The notes under the pieces are model-generated. The model saw only the letters and a list, made by a program, of their open reading frames with translations. It was not told where the DNA came from and did no database searches. A stretch of DNA of 64,000 bases, taken from Ptiloglossa arizonensis. Its lineage: Eukaryota; Arthropoda; Insecta; Hymenoptera; Colletidae. The DNA lies in NCBI RefSeq assembly GCF_051014685.1, contig NC_135055.1, forward strand, positions 17,534,001-17,598,000, written 5' to 3'. The position numbers and the translations under genes are program-made. Shown one piece after another: positions 12,603-24,680 of the stretch (positions are counted from its first letter, which is position 1; the number at the start of each line of letters is the position of its first letter).

Positions 12603-13915
12603 GAAAATTTGTATTTTTCCTTCGCGGTAGAATTTATGCTCGTTATCGTAAGTTGTAAGATCAGAGTCGACGACAGGGTTGGCGGTTGAATAAAATCGAG
12701 CGAGAACTTGCAACGATTCGAGCAATAAATAAATTTGCCAAAGGACCCTGTAAGCCGTGTTCGATTTCTTTCGACGTCTCGATATTCCCTACGGTTCCTT
12801 TTCGTACCTCGATACACCTTCTACGGCCATTTATAGACTGAAACGAGACGTCGTCTGCAGACATCGAATTCGCGAGGCCACCCTCGCGTGAAATCTACGG
12901 GTCCCAGCTCGACGCCGCGTCGTTGATGACGCAAGCACCCTCTGCAATCGAGTTTTTCGTACCACGTCGATGCAAAGGGAACGGGACGTTCCCGTGGATA
13001 TCCTTTAACACCGACGATGGGTGCGAGAAAAAAAGAAAATAACCGAGAAAAAAAACAAAAAGAAATCGACCGAGGTAGTTCCACCGCATTATTAACCGCG
13101 CGTATTTCTCCATTGGCAAGTCCGTTGAAACCCATTGCCGCGATTCCCGGTTGTTCGACCCTTTACGATTGCCAATCGAAGCCCTCTAAATTGACGACCC
13201 TACGCGGCAAGTATTGGATTTTATTGAGCGGCCGTGGAAACGGTTGCACGCCGTGGTGGCGTCTCGGCGACCAGCGTCGTTCCGTCTTTCGTTTCTTTTC
13301 CCTTTTTTCAAATTTTCCGCAACCTCCTCCTTCTCCTCCTTCTTCTCTCGAACGATATCGAAAAGGTAGAGAGAGAGAGAGAGGGAGGGGAAAGGAAAGA
13401 AAAAACAACAAAAGCTCTCAAAAACTTTGAAAGAGCACTCCGGTGGTTTTTGCAAAGCCGTTGCACGGTTTACCTCGACGTCGAAGGGGGAATAGTCGAG
13501 GCTTTAGAGTCGCGGATGAGGTATCGAGAGTTTAACGAACCGAGAATGCCGGTTCTCGAGGAGCTGCTTGAAAATGAAGCGAAAAAAGCTCACCGTCCGC
13601 GAACAATTTCGCCGATAACCCTCGAAGAAGGCTGTGCTTTATCGACGTTTAATTCGCCCACGAATCCCGCGCGCCTTTACGACGGGGAAAAAATCTTCGT
13701 TTCTACGTCTCCCTTCACGGGAGTGCTTCGAATCCCGTCCGGAGATACCGCGAATTGTTCCTACGGGAAACATAAAGTTCTTCGCAGCGGACCAGTCGCT
13801 TTCGAGTATCGGGGCCGAGTGGACAGGGACGCTCGATGATCAGACACGCGTGGATTAACGAAGCTATTGTAGTTTTAATCGAAATTCAAATTTACCTTAA
13901 AAAGAGACCTGGATT
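12603..13915. other. non-coding with a CT/GA-rich microsatellite
   Basis: Contains a pyrimidine-rich block near 13315-13345 and a GA run near 13366-13390 (gagagagagagaga). The frames at 12821-13839 depend on these low-complexity blocks. No gene is supported. Confidence 0.55.
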
Positions 13916-14555
13916 GGGTTTTCTTAAATATTAGGATTAAGTAGATAAGCAGAGTTAATGATCAGCCGTTTTAATTTGACAGGACAATTGTCTCTGGCTT
14001 TGAATTAAATCTATGTGGAATTTATAGTACTTTCGCGTCGTGTTTGATTTAGGTCGTTTTTGAATATGAGAGTCGAGTAGATGAACCGAGCCAGTGATCA
14101 GACCAATCTATTCCAACAAATCGGTAGTTTCGTTACTTCAGATTCGATACGTGTAAAAATTCATGGTACTCCAGGTTGTATCTGGGTCAGACTGCTTTCA
14201 AATGATTAAGTAGATAAACCAAGTCAACGATCAGACCGCATTAATCTAACGGATCGATCGTCGTATGACTTTAAATTCAATGCACGTTGAAATCGACGAT
14301 ACCTCCTCGTTGGATCTGGGATCGGTCTTTTTCAAAAGTTAACGTTAAGTGGATGAAACAAGCCAATGGTCGGACCTATTGATCATCCAGCAGACAAATC
14401 GTCTTCTGACTTTGAGTACAATCCGCGTCAAATTTATGGTATCCCTGCTTTCAAATATTAAGATTAAGTAGATACAGCGAGTCCGTGGTCAGACTCTCAG
14501 AGTTCAGGATAGCGAGCGTTTCTTGATCTTGAATTCAAAGTATCTTGAATCCGTA
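13915..14555. repeat. ~119-139 bp tandem array, 5 diverged copies, with a conserved spaced motif
   Basis: Copies are marked by AGTAGA (or AGTGGA) at 13940, 14076, 14209, 14348 and 14467, spaced 136, 133, 139 and 119 bp. In every copy exactly 14 bases separate this word from a second word close to GGTCAGAC (GATCAGCC, GATCAGAC, GATCAGAC, GGTCGGAC, GGTCAGAC). The rest of the unit (gactttgaattcaat.., aaatttatggta..) is much more diverged. Related single copies lie near 15.1, 33.15, 33.78 and 54.2 kb. Confidence 0.85.
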
Positions 14556-15384
14556 AAATCTCAGGTGTTTCACCTAAGTTTTTGTATATACCAAGACCAT
14601 TTCTCTCCATGTTTTAATTTAAGACTCGAAACTTTCGACGTATCACGAACGATCTCATTATTTTCCACGTATCACAAATCCGGTATATCCTTTCGTTAAC
14701 TCATTCGTACATACTCGAACTTTTCATCTTCTCCTTTCCATTTGTTTCCCTTCCATCCTGTCCCTTTTATTTTACATCGAAAGTGTACCTTCCCTTGCGT
14801 ACCAAAAATAAAGAAAATAAATTTCATCGTCGAAAATGGATATTTGGTTCGTTCAAATCGTCGAACGACCCCCAAAAAAAAGAAATCCTTGTTCCCGCAA
14901 TCTTGCTCCATCTCCCGGAGGAGTAATGCAAACGGATGAATTTCGTGGACGGGATACGCGATCACTTCCCGTGGAAATTCGACGATCACGGGAATCAAAT
15001 GCGATCGTAGCCGGATCGGGATCGCCGCTCGAGAAGGCCGAAGGTTTATGAAGCAAACGCCACGTACGCGTGGAATAATTCATGAGCTGGGAACCGCTGG
15101 CCGACGGTTATCGCTGTTATGAACCACTGGGAGGAATTTTCGCAGTGGAAAATACACTGTCCCTGGTCAGACTCGGCTGGAGAAGCCGCTGCAACGTTAT
15201 TTACGTCGTCTCGGGCCACGTGGACAGCCACCTACGGGAGATTTGTCAAGAACTCTGTAACCTACCCCCTTCGTCGTTAGTTTATCTCTTTGACGAAGTG
15301 GATGACGAATTGTCGGGACGAAGAAAAATGGAAACCGAGCGCGTGTAGCGTCCGGAAAGGTGGCTCGAAAACGCGGGTTTTGCA
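14556..15384. other. mostly unique; one dispersed motif copy
   Basis: No gene is supported. At 15144-15172 AGTGGA is followed after 15 bases by GGTCAGAC, matching the motif of the preceding array with one extra base in the spacer. An A-run lies at about 14873-14882. Confidence 0.5.
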
Positions 15385-16290
15385 AGAAACACGAGTCTCG
15401 GACGATCAATTTCATTCTAAAGCACTGGTTATAATTTTATCCATAACTCGACTTCTTGGAGGAAGTAATTTATCTGTATTTTTACTTTGGAAATTTTCAG
15501 ATTATTTTTTTCTCTACCTTTCAAGTCTCTGACACTTGCAACAAGAATCTTGGGCGATCAATTTCATTCTAAAGCACTGGTTATAATTTTATTCATACCT
15601 CGACTTCTTCGAGGAAGTAATTTATCTGTATTTTTACTTTGGAAATTTTCAGATTATTTTTTTCTCTACCTTTCAAGTCTCTGACACTTGCAACATGAAT
15701 CTTGGGCGATCAATTTCATTCAGAACACTCGATATAATGTTATCTATAGGTCGACTTCTTGGAGAAAGTAATTTCTCAGTATTTTTACTTTGGAAATTTT
15801 CAGATTATTTTTTTCTCTACCTTTCAAGTCTCTGACACTTGCAATACGAGTCTCGGACGATCAATTTCATTCTAAAGCACTGGTTATAATTTTATCCATA
15901 GCTCGACTTCTTGGAGGAAGTAATTTATCTGCATTTTTACTTTGGAAATTTTTCAGATCATTTTTTTCTCTACCTTTCAAGTCTCTGACACTTGCCACAT
16001 GAATCTTGGAGGATCAATTTCATTCAGAACACTCGATATAATTTTATCCATAGCTCGACTTCTTGGAGAAAGTAATCTCTCTGTATTTTTACTTTGGAAA
16101 TTTTCAGATCATTTTTTTCTCTACCTTTTAACTCTCTGACACTTGCAACATGAATCTTGGAGAATCAATTTCATGCAGAACACTCGATATAATTTTATCC
16201 ATACGTCCACTTCTCGGTGAAAGGAATTTCCTCTCGCTGTGAAAAATTTCAAACATTTTTTGTCTACCTCCGAGCCTTTGACAATCGTTA
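15385..16290. repeat. 152-bp tandem array, 6 copies
   Basis: The word 'gatcaatttcatt' or a close variant lies at 15404, 15556, 15708, 15859, 16012 and 16163, a period of 151-153 bp. Units share 'cgacttcttggaggaagtaa', 'tttttactttggaaattttcag' and 'tttcaagtctctgacacttgc'. Two subtypes alternate: 'attctaaagcactggttata' and 'attcagaacactcgatata'. Short frames repeated through 15290-16139 are products of the array. Confidence 0.95.
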
Positions 16291-16785
16291 TTCTTTTTCA
16301 ATATTCTGACCAACCTGGGCGAAATAAAACGAGGAGATATGAAACTTGGATTACGTTCTTTAAAGTTACATTTATTTTTCGGTAGATACAGGACATAATA
16401 TTACATCAAAAGGGTTTTTTCATTTGTTGGACAATTTCAAAGCAGGATTTTCAGTGGACGCGTTAAAGGGCACATTGTTAAAGAACTTTCGTCGATATTT
16501 CCGTGTCTCGAGTGTTAACAGCTCGAATCGAACAGTCAATACTTTACGACGCACGAACGAGGAAGATCGCAATTAAAACTTAATCCTTCTCGATCCGGAA
16601 CTTTGTTCACCTTCTGCTTTTTCGTTAACAAAAGCAATTACAACTTGTCCAATATATTCCTTGTAAGTCTCGTTTGCTCGTCGAGTTGAGTCGCGGATGT
16701 CAATGATTCAACATAATCGCGAAAGCTCCATTGAGTCAGTTACAGGTGACTCTGAATTTTAAATATGAGGAGGGAACAAGTCAGA
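16291..16785. other. non-coding, no feature seen
   Basis: Unique sequence between two arrays. No exon, RNA gene or repeat is supportable. Confidence 0.5.
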
Positions 16786-16787
16786 GA

Positions 16788-16933
16788 ACTTGAGTTTTAC
16801 TTTAGTTTTACTTGAGTTTTACTTGAGTTTTACTTGAGTTTTACTTGAGTTTTACTTGAGTTTTACTTGAGTTTTACTTGAGTTTTACTTGAGTTTTACT
16901 TGAGTTTTACTTGAGTTTGACTTGAGTTTTACT
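16788..16933. repeat. 11-bp minisatellite, about 13 copies
   Basis: The unit TTTTACTTGAG is repeated about 13 times in register. It is near-perfect: variants are 'tttagttttac' at the left end and a T-to-G change near 16919. An 11-bp unit is close to one DNA helical turn. Low divergence implies recent expansion or ongoing slippage. Confidence 0.97.
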
Positions 16934-19440
16934 CCGTGTTCGTATCATAATTATATCTTCGTGTTTGAACGTAATAATTCGTGTCTAGAATATTTAAAAA
17001 TAATATACCGTGCGATACTATTTCTACGAATATATATTGCAAAAATATACTCCATGGTGATTTGATGGTAAGAAATACATACACTTGGACTATGGGATAT
17101 TACGAAAAAATACATCGAGAATGTAGAATAGTATTTCTTCGAAGTAAGATTTCCTTTCCAAGAAAATCAATTTTGAAAATTCCGATAATTGAGAAGGTTT
17201 GCTCGCAATATTATGAATCTCGCTGCCTACGGTAACTGTTGATAATAAAACTCTCCCCGTTGGACATATCATCTCCGCGAAACACGATCCGGGGATTACC
17301 GCGATAAAATGGACGTCGTCCTCGACGAGTCGTCGCGCCACTTAATTTCCAACAACGAACGAGCTACGAACGACGAGTTTCGTTTTTATAAATTTGGTGT
17401 TTGCGACCGCGTGGTACGTGACAATTTTCGCGCGCAATTATCGCGATGAAACTACAAATTAAAAGAAAAAAAAATTGTATCGATCTCTACGATTCCAAAG
17501 TCCAAAGTTACTTCAATGACCCTATTATTATCCAACATCGTATACCGAAATTATATAATCGACCCAGACCTGTATCATGCCATATATCATACTACATTGT
17601 AAATTTAAAAAATTGCCCATATATTTTTCCCATCAGAGACCACGCTACGTTATACCACGCTATCGTTCCTAAAGCGCACCACGATTGAAGTTGACCACAC
17701 GGGGTTCTTCCATTGTAAATTATTATGAGGGATCGAGTAACTAAACGAGACTGCTGGGCTTGCAAAGATAAATGACGCTTCCGTCGTGACTGTCACGGAC
17801 GAAAAGGAACTGATTTATGGAAGAAGCAGCGGGAGCGGACGGGACGAAATCAGTCTAGCAGTCGGCTCGGCCCGCCGCATAATCGAAGGGTTTCCACTCG
17901 AGGCACGTGACCTATCCGAGGTTGTCCCCTTCTCGACGCATCCGCATTCTACCTCCCCGGCATTTCGATTTACGACCAAAGCCCGCGCGGCACTCTCGAA
18001 GCCGCAAATTTACAAGGACTTGGGTGAAGGAGGAGGAGAACGAGGAGGTCCCCTCTTCAACCGTTCACGACCCTCTGTTTGCATCCGTCGGAATACCTCA
18101 CGAGTTGCGACTGACGGTTATCTGGATTACGATTACCTACTCGGTACTTCTGTTCGACTAAACTTATCGGATGCGCATTTCTTCTGGCCTAGTTTCGAGT
18201 CCAGATCGAACCTTCTTCGCGTTGAACTTGATGCAGGGAGAGAACACTACCTTTCGACGAGCGAAAAGAATACCGATATTTCGGAATTTTTACCGGTGAT
18301 ACCGTACGTTTTATGCGAATGTTTCGCAGATGCGTTGAAAGTGTACGCTCTCGACAATATTTCTGGTAATTTTTCGTGGCAAAATGTTAATTTATACGGG
18401 ATATATAAATATTATTGTAGTACGATACGCGTGGGTGGGGTGTGCGATTTAGACTTTCTTTGAGAATTAATTTCAGGAAGAATGTTAGATCTATCGAATT
18501 CAAATTTCGGGTGTACATTCAAGTGAGCTTGGAATATTAACAGGAATTTTTTTAAGAGTCAATGATTATTCATTCTCGAGTCACGTGTTGTTGTATGGAA
18601 GGAAGAAACGAAATAGGTTTATATTCTCTATAATTATATTCCAGTAGGTATCTTGTGTAATAGAAATTTCTAAAAAAGTAATGAAAATTGCAAACTTGCC
18701 TTTTCAAAGAGAAACGTTTGATTTTTGACAAAAGTTGCACCTTTTATCGTGCAATGACAATTTTGGAAATTTTCGAACAATTCTCTCAACAGACAGTATC
18801 AAGTATCGTTCAATATTTCAAACCATTATCCAGGCTCTCTTCAACGTCCCTTTTGCAGTGGAAAACTTCGGGCAGCGAGAAGCTGACAACTACGGGAATA
18901 ATGAGAGGCAAGAATTAAAGCATTAGTTGACACTTTTATACGTTTCCGTCGTAAAAGAACAGCCGACTCTCTCGTACTTCGCCGCGTCCTTGTCTCCATT
19001 ACGAAGGAATTAAATTCACTGCTTCAAGAGCACCGTGAGTCATAATAAAATCGTCCGTTGCCTTCAAAAACCCCGGAACTTTTAATATACCGTACTTTAG
19101 TGCTGCCTCGCCGGTGGTAGCGGCCATTGCGACGTAGAAACGAAAGAATTGCACGCTAGAAAGTTGAAACGGTAGAACTATCTTCTTATAACACGGTGGG
19201 ACGGTCACGAAATTAGAAACAGTGTTCCACGAAGTCCGCATCTCTTATTACACCGTTCTACCTGGAACAGCGCGAACCTCGTCATCGATCTATCGATAAA
19301 CTTGGAAAGTAGTGAGCGATGAAAGCGCACAATCGTTGGAAAAGTTAGCCGACTAAATTCTGAAAGTAACTCGGTTCGTTAAGCCTCGAAGTTGAAAACT
19401 CAAGTAGCCGAAAGTTTAAAGACTTCGGTACAAAGAGTCG
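16934..19440. other. non-coding, no gene supported
   Basis: AT-rich unique DNA with a CpG-rich patch at about 17790-18240. The 225-codon frame there (17786-18463, plus) overlaps another frame and shows no domain or signal peptide. No repeat was noticed. Confidence 0.5.
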
Positions 19441-19765
19441 CGCAAGTGAAAGTTGCAACAAGAGGGTGAAAACCCGAGTGTCTCCGATACTGATTAATTT
19501 CGAGGGACATTTGAATCGTTGCTCGACTGTTCGCCCCCGAACAAACGTTGCAAACGGTAACGCGAACAATTGATTCTGCTACCTGTTCCGTTCGCTTTCG
19601 AAAACTTCAACGAACAACGCGACGAGTCTCGCCACTGAAAGTTGCAACACGACGGGAACGTCTGACTGTAATTAATTTCGAGTGCATTTGGATCATTGGT
19701 TCGACCGTCCACTGTTTTCGAATGTTGCGAACAGCAACCTGGACAATCGATACCGAAACCCGTGC
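19440..19765. repeat. ~189-bp tandem duplication, 2 copies
   Basis: 'gaaagttgcaac' lies at about 19449 and 19635. Each copy continues with 'attaatttcgag..cattt', 'tcgac(t/c)gt', 'cgaa..aacg/gttgc' and 'gaacaattgat/gacaatcgat'. The copies are clearly related but well diverged. The minus-strand frame 19494-20117 arises from them. Confidence 0.75.
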
Positions 19766-22700
19766 GTCCAATCTTCGGGAACTCCCGGCCGATAAAGGGA
19801 CACGGAAGAATGGAGTTACTCGAGAAACGAGAAATAGAAAGTATTCGTTCGGTGAAATTCAATGAAACAAGCGGAGAAAAGCTCCGTGGAAGCCTCCGGT
19901 TTAATGCGAGATAAAGCGTAACGAGAACGACGGGATACCGAAAGATACGCGGTGAAAATAGAAATTTCGTGGACAAAGGGTGACGAAGGATAGCAAAAAC
20001 GAAGCGCGAGTTTATTCTGAGTTTCTGCGAGGGGGAGGTTTCCAGGGCTGTCGAATTATTCGACCAGGTCCAACGATGGTTAACGGAGGAATTACATTGT
20101 GGTATCGCGGCGAGCACGGAACAGAAACCGGAGCTTATTTCCTAGGAGCCCGTTGCGTCCAAGTTGGGAGTTTTAATGAGATTTTCTTTCCCGTTCGCGA
20201 TGCGTTCGCGCGTAGTTCTCGGGGGCCATTCGTAGGCGATAATCCGGGCGGAATTCAATTCGGTGAATTTTCCTTGTTCCGTGGGTGGCTGGTTTATTCG
20301 CCCGTCGTGAAAAGTCTGCTCCGCGGCTTGGAAAATAGAGGAGCGGCCAGATCAAGTTTCAGGGGCGTTCGGTCTCACGATGTCGATTCCCGCGACACGA
20401 CGAAGGGATTGCCTCGCGAGCTCAGCCGCTGAAAACGGAAACCGGAGTTGGCTTATCGCCTCGACGGAACACCGTTCGACTAACACGCATAAATAAGGAA
20501 GAAGACGAACCTCCCTTTTCGCATTTAAGGGCGAATAAGGGTCGCGGGAGACGAACGTTGAGATTATTTATCGGGAGATTTCCAGCTTTGGAAATCTCAG
20601 GTTCGCCACTGAAAGAACAGTCATTTTCACAAACACGTGTTTCTTTCATTTTTTTTTATTATTTTACTTGGAAATCGATGAACTTTTTTTGTAACGTGTG
20701 CGAACAATAACGTCACTGAAATGGCCATCGAAAGAAAGATTGAAAATTGGAAAGAATGCATTGTTTGGGTGTCCACTGACACGAGTAAATAATTCCTTTC
20801 GATATTTAACCGGCTGAACAAACTGGATATTCCATAGAAAGTGATTCGATAACAAAGCTATTCTCTACAGCAGTTCTCGTCCGATCATACTTTTCCGATA
20901 CTTGATCCAGTCGAAAGAGAAACAATCGAATTAATCGGGGACACTTCCCGAAGAATATTTCCGCTACGGATTTCAGGCCATCGAATGTCTCAGCTACTCT
21001 TCTAAACCCTCTCATCTCTCCACTTATCTCCCTCGAAGAGCGAACACGAATGGACCGTCAATTCAAAGGTGGCTGACCACCCCGAAATCGGGGGATCGTC
21101 GAGCCGTGAGTCGCAAGTAAAACCGCGATAAAAATGCCACGTCGTCGGTATCAGTCATGATCCCCGATGAATAATGCATGCAACGAGGTGGTGGCTCGAC
21201 GTTAGGCGCGCACGCGAGAAAAGAACGAAGACGGTGCTGCGAGCTCGAAGCCGAAAGTTATCCCGACGACGTACGAGCACGCTGCCTGTTGAGAGAGGAA
21301 GGAGAGCTACGGTTAGGCGCGCGAGATGCACGAGACCGTGACATCTGACGCGTCCTGGATCGCCTCTCCCGCGTCGAGTTGCATCAGTTATTTAAGAACC
21401 GTTTCCCACCTGGAACCGAACTTCGAACACTGCCGCAGACCTTCCAGGTTTCCTCTGGTATCCAAGAGGAAGGGATTCCACCGCGAGTAGGACAAACTTT
21501 CTCGGCTTTCCTTTAGGTTTCCCACACCGCGACAACAAGCTGCGGCGAGCGTTTCGTGATTTCAATGCTCCACGAAAATTCATTCCGGAATCGATCTCGC
21601 AACGGTCATTGATTCGTTAATCTCTGTCTTTCTCTTTCGTCGCTTCTATCATTTGTTATTGCATACAATAGCTTCGTTACTGAATCTTCACTGCTACAAA
21701 ATTGTGCAGGGTAATATTATTACATATCTATAAACTTGTCTGTGTACACTCGTGTTAAACGAGAACTCAGATTGTAATATTGAACTTTCGACCAATAATA
21801 CACGTGTAGATAGAAATTACGAGTTCGCAAGCAATAAATATCCGTGTAGGGAAATTTTCGATAATTTGTTCAACAACTGGTCCTCGACGGCGGGAATGTG
21901 TCTAAATTTGAAAATTCGTTTAATCGGAGTAAACTTACTCCGGGGAACGACGTTCGCCGATTCTACACACTTTACTCTCGTTCTAGACTTTCCTAAGGCC
22001 TTTTAAACGTTGCTCGAGCACCCGCGCGCGAATGTAGCCACTCCTCGTAGTTTTACTTTGAAGTTGAATTCGGAGTGTGCACCGGGGGTCTATTCACGAG
22101 AATTTGCTCCTGGAACGTTAACATTCGTCGCTAAGTACCAAATATCATTACGATTTAATCGCCGTGACTTTCCGCGCATAATTCGATTCGTATTAAAATT
22201 TTAACGAACACGCGTCCAGCAACGAAACGATCGCATATTTACGCGCGGAATAACCAGACCAGAGGACAGTGTAATCCACTCAAAGAAATTTGCAAGTGGA
22301 GCTTGGCCTTTGATACCTAGTCGGGATTAACAATTCACTGTTCGCGAGCCCCGATGGAGCCGACATTAATCCACGGTCCCTCGCAACATCGATGGTAATT
22401 GAGGCTCATTTCCTCGGCAAAACGATATATCCATCGACCGAACTCACCAAGCACGTTACCAATCTTGCGAAATATGCTTCATGAATTTTCCATTCTCTAC
22501 TCGGTTACGCTCTTCGGACTTTACCGGCGATCGTTCGAGATTTCAAAGCTCCCCAGAAGTTTCGCGCCGCAATGCATCAGTCATCCCGCGATTCCATCGA
22601 ACAAGAAGCTTACGCCCGGAATTTACTTTTGCTTCAAAGTAGCTCCGAAAGATCGGCATCCGATGCCAGAGAATGTTTCCGCGATACGAATCGTTCTCGC

Positions 22701-23930
22701 TCCCGTATAAATCGTTCCGGACATTAAGTAACACGAGCGATGAGTCACGGGTCAAAATGCTACCCGAGAATTTATCCCGGATGAACTTCTCTACGAGTGG
22801 ATTTCTATTTCATCGGAAAGAGTATACGTTTAGTTGTATTGAACAATTCCAAGCTGTAACGACACGAGTGATAGATAACGAGTTAAGACAGTCATCGAGA
22901 ACTGTATTAAAAATATTATCAAGCGTAGAAGAATTTTTCCAATGAAACCTTTCCTAAATTATTTTCAAATTTCTCAAGAGACGTTTACCCAATATTCTCA
23001 GTACCAGTCTCTAAGAAGTATCTATACATTTAACTCGCAACAACTCTACAATTTTACCTCTCAATATTCCAAATTTTCTCCAAAAGAACGAAACATTTAC
23101 CCAATATTCCCCGTACCGGTCTCTCTAGACCTTTTCTCAAACAAAATCGATCATTCGTATTCGCGAAGGTATCCCCTTGACGCGAATCATCGTTCGTGAT
23201 TCGCAACAATATCAATAATTCGAGCGGTGCACGACCGTACGGGAGGCGTGGCACGTAGAATTGAATTATTAACGCCCAATTATTCAAATGTCTAAAATCA
23301 ATCGACAATTTCGCGATCGATACACCAGTAGGATTTCGAGGTGTACGGCGTTGTTGTGGCCACGAGAGGTTCCCCAATTATTCATCGCGTGCAAGTAGCG
23401 CGATTACGATTGTCACTGGCATGAGTGCATTAATCAGCATCACCAATGAACCGCGCGTCGAACTACGTAATTACGCTGCAGGGGGTTCCCCATCGTGCCG
23501 GGGGCTCCACGGAGCCGTGTCCTTGTTGCGTTGTCCGTTGTTTGGCGAGGGTAGTTAGTTCATTATTGTACTCCCGGGACAATGGGTGCAGGTTGTCGGG
23601 GAGACGTCGAGGCGTCCGTGTCCCGCGGACGCAGATCACGTAGCTAATTGGCTGGACGGGCCGCTACAGGACACACCGTCCTGGATTCCTTCATCGCCAA
23701 AATTGCGTCGTTCCGTTAATTAAATTGCGTGGCCCCACCTTCACCTTGCGAAATACTCCGGGTTATACCGTACCATCGGAGATCATCTTCACGGACACCT
23801 GTAGGCGGCAGTCTGGGCCGTGATTGCGTCCGGGACATCGCAACGATCCTTGTTTCGTGGAGGAACGTAGTCTTGCCCGAGGCCAGATACTCGATTCTCG
23901 ACCGTTTGGCTTCCATTGATGAGATAATCG
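19766..23930. other. non-coding, no gene supported
   Basis: About 4 kb of mostly unique sequence. Short frames on both strands (for example 19980-20432 and 22399-22710) show no recognisable domains. A CpG-rich stretch at 21050-21390 could be a promoter or enhancer, but no supporting element is visible. Two related 'acatttacccaatattc' blocks lie near 22982 and 23092. Confidence 0.45.
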
Positions 23931-23934
23931 AGGA

Positions 23935-24680
23935 TGGAGGGAATCGAGGGTGAATAGGAGGTGGTTTCCCTTTTCACGGTTTCCTAGCTGTGTGTGAAAA
24001 GTTGTAAAAGTCTGTGAATAAACTTTCGGAGCTCGGTCTGGGAAAAGATTGAAGATGGGTCTGGAAGGAGTTCACGGAGGATGAAGAGAATCGAGGGTGA
24101 ATGGGAAGTGGTTTTTTAGTAGTGTGTGGAAAGTCTCGGAAGTATGTGAATAATCTTTGGGAGTTCGTTTTGAGGAAAGATTGAAGACGGTGTAGGTCTG
24201 GAAAGTCTCAGAAGTATGTGAATAATCTTTGGGAGTTCATTTTGAGAAAAGATTGAAGATGATGTAGGTCTAGAAGTATGAGAATAAACTTTGGGAGCTC
24301 GCTATGAGAAAAGATTGAAGACGGTGTAGGTCTAGAAAGTCCCAGAAGTATGTGAATAAATTTTGGAAACTCACTCTGAGAAAAGATTGAAGATGATGCA
24401 GGTCTGGAAAGAGTTCACAGAGGATGAAAAGAATCGAGGGTGAATAGGAAGTGTTTTTTAGTAGTGTGTAGAAGGTCCCAGAAGTATGTGAATAATCTTT
24501 GGAAGCTCACTCTGAGAAAAGATTGAAGATGGTGTAGCTCTAGAAAGTCCCAGAAGTGCGTGAATAAACTTTGGGAGTTACTCTGAGAAAAGATCGAAAT
24601 CTGATGTGGGTGCTGAAAGAAACGATAGAGGTACAGGTGGTCCCAGAAATCAGCGAACAAACTTCGCAATCCTACACCGA
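23935..24680. repeat. ~63-72 / 135 bp tandem array, at least 7 copies
   Basis: 'aaaagattgaagatg' or a close variant recurs at about 24043, 24176, 24246, 24308, 24381, 24516 and 24587. Spacings of 63-72 and 133-135 bp indicate a ~68-bp unit and a 135-bp long form. The long form adds 'gagttcac(g/a)gaggatga..gaatcgagggtgaat'. Shared words include 'agaagtatgtgaataa' and 'ctttgggag'. Confidence 0.9.

Noticed and set aside
17786..18463. 225-codon open frame
   Set aside because: Overlaps a second frame, has no recognisable motif and crosses from CpG-rich to AT-rich DNA without a composition typical of coding.
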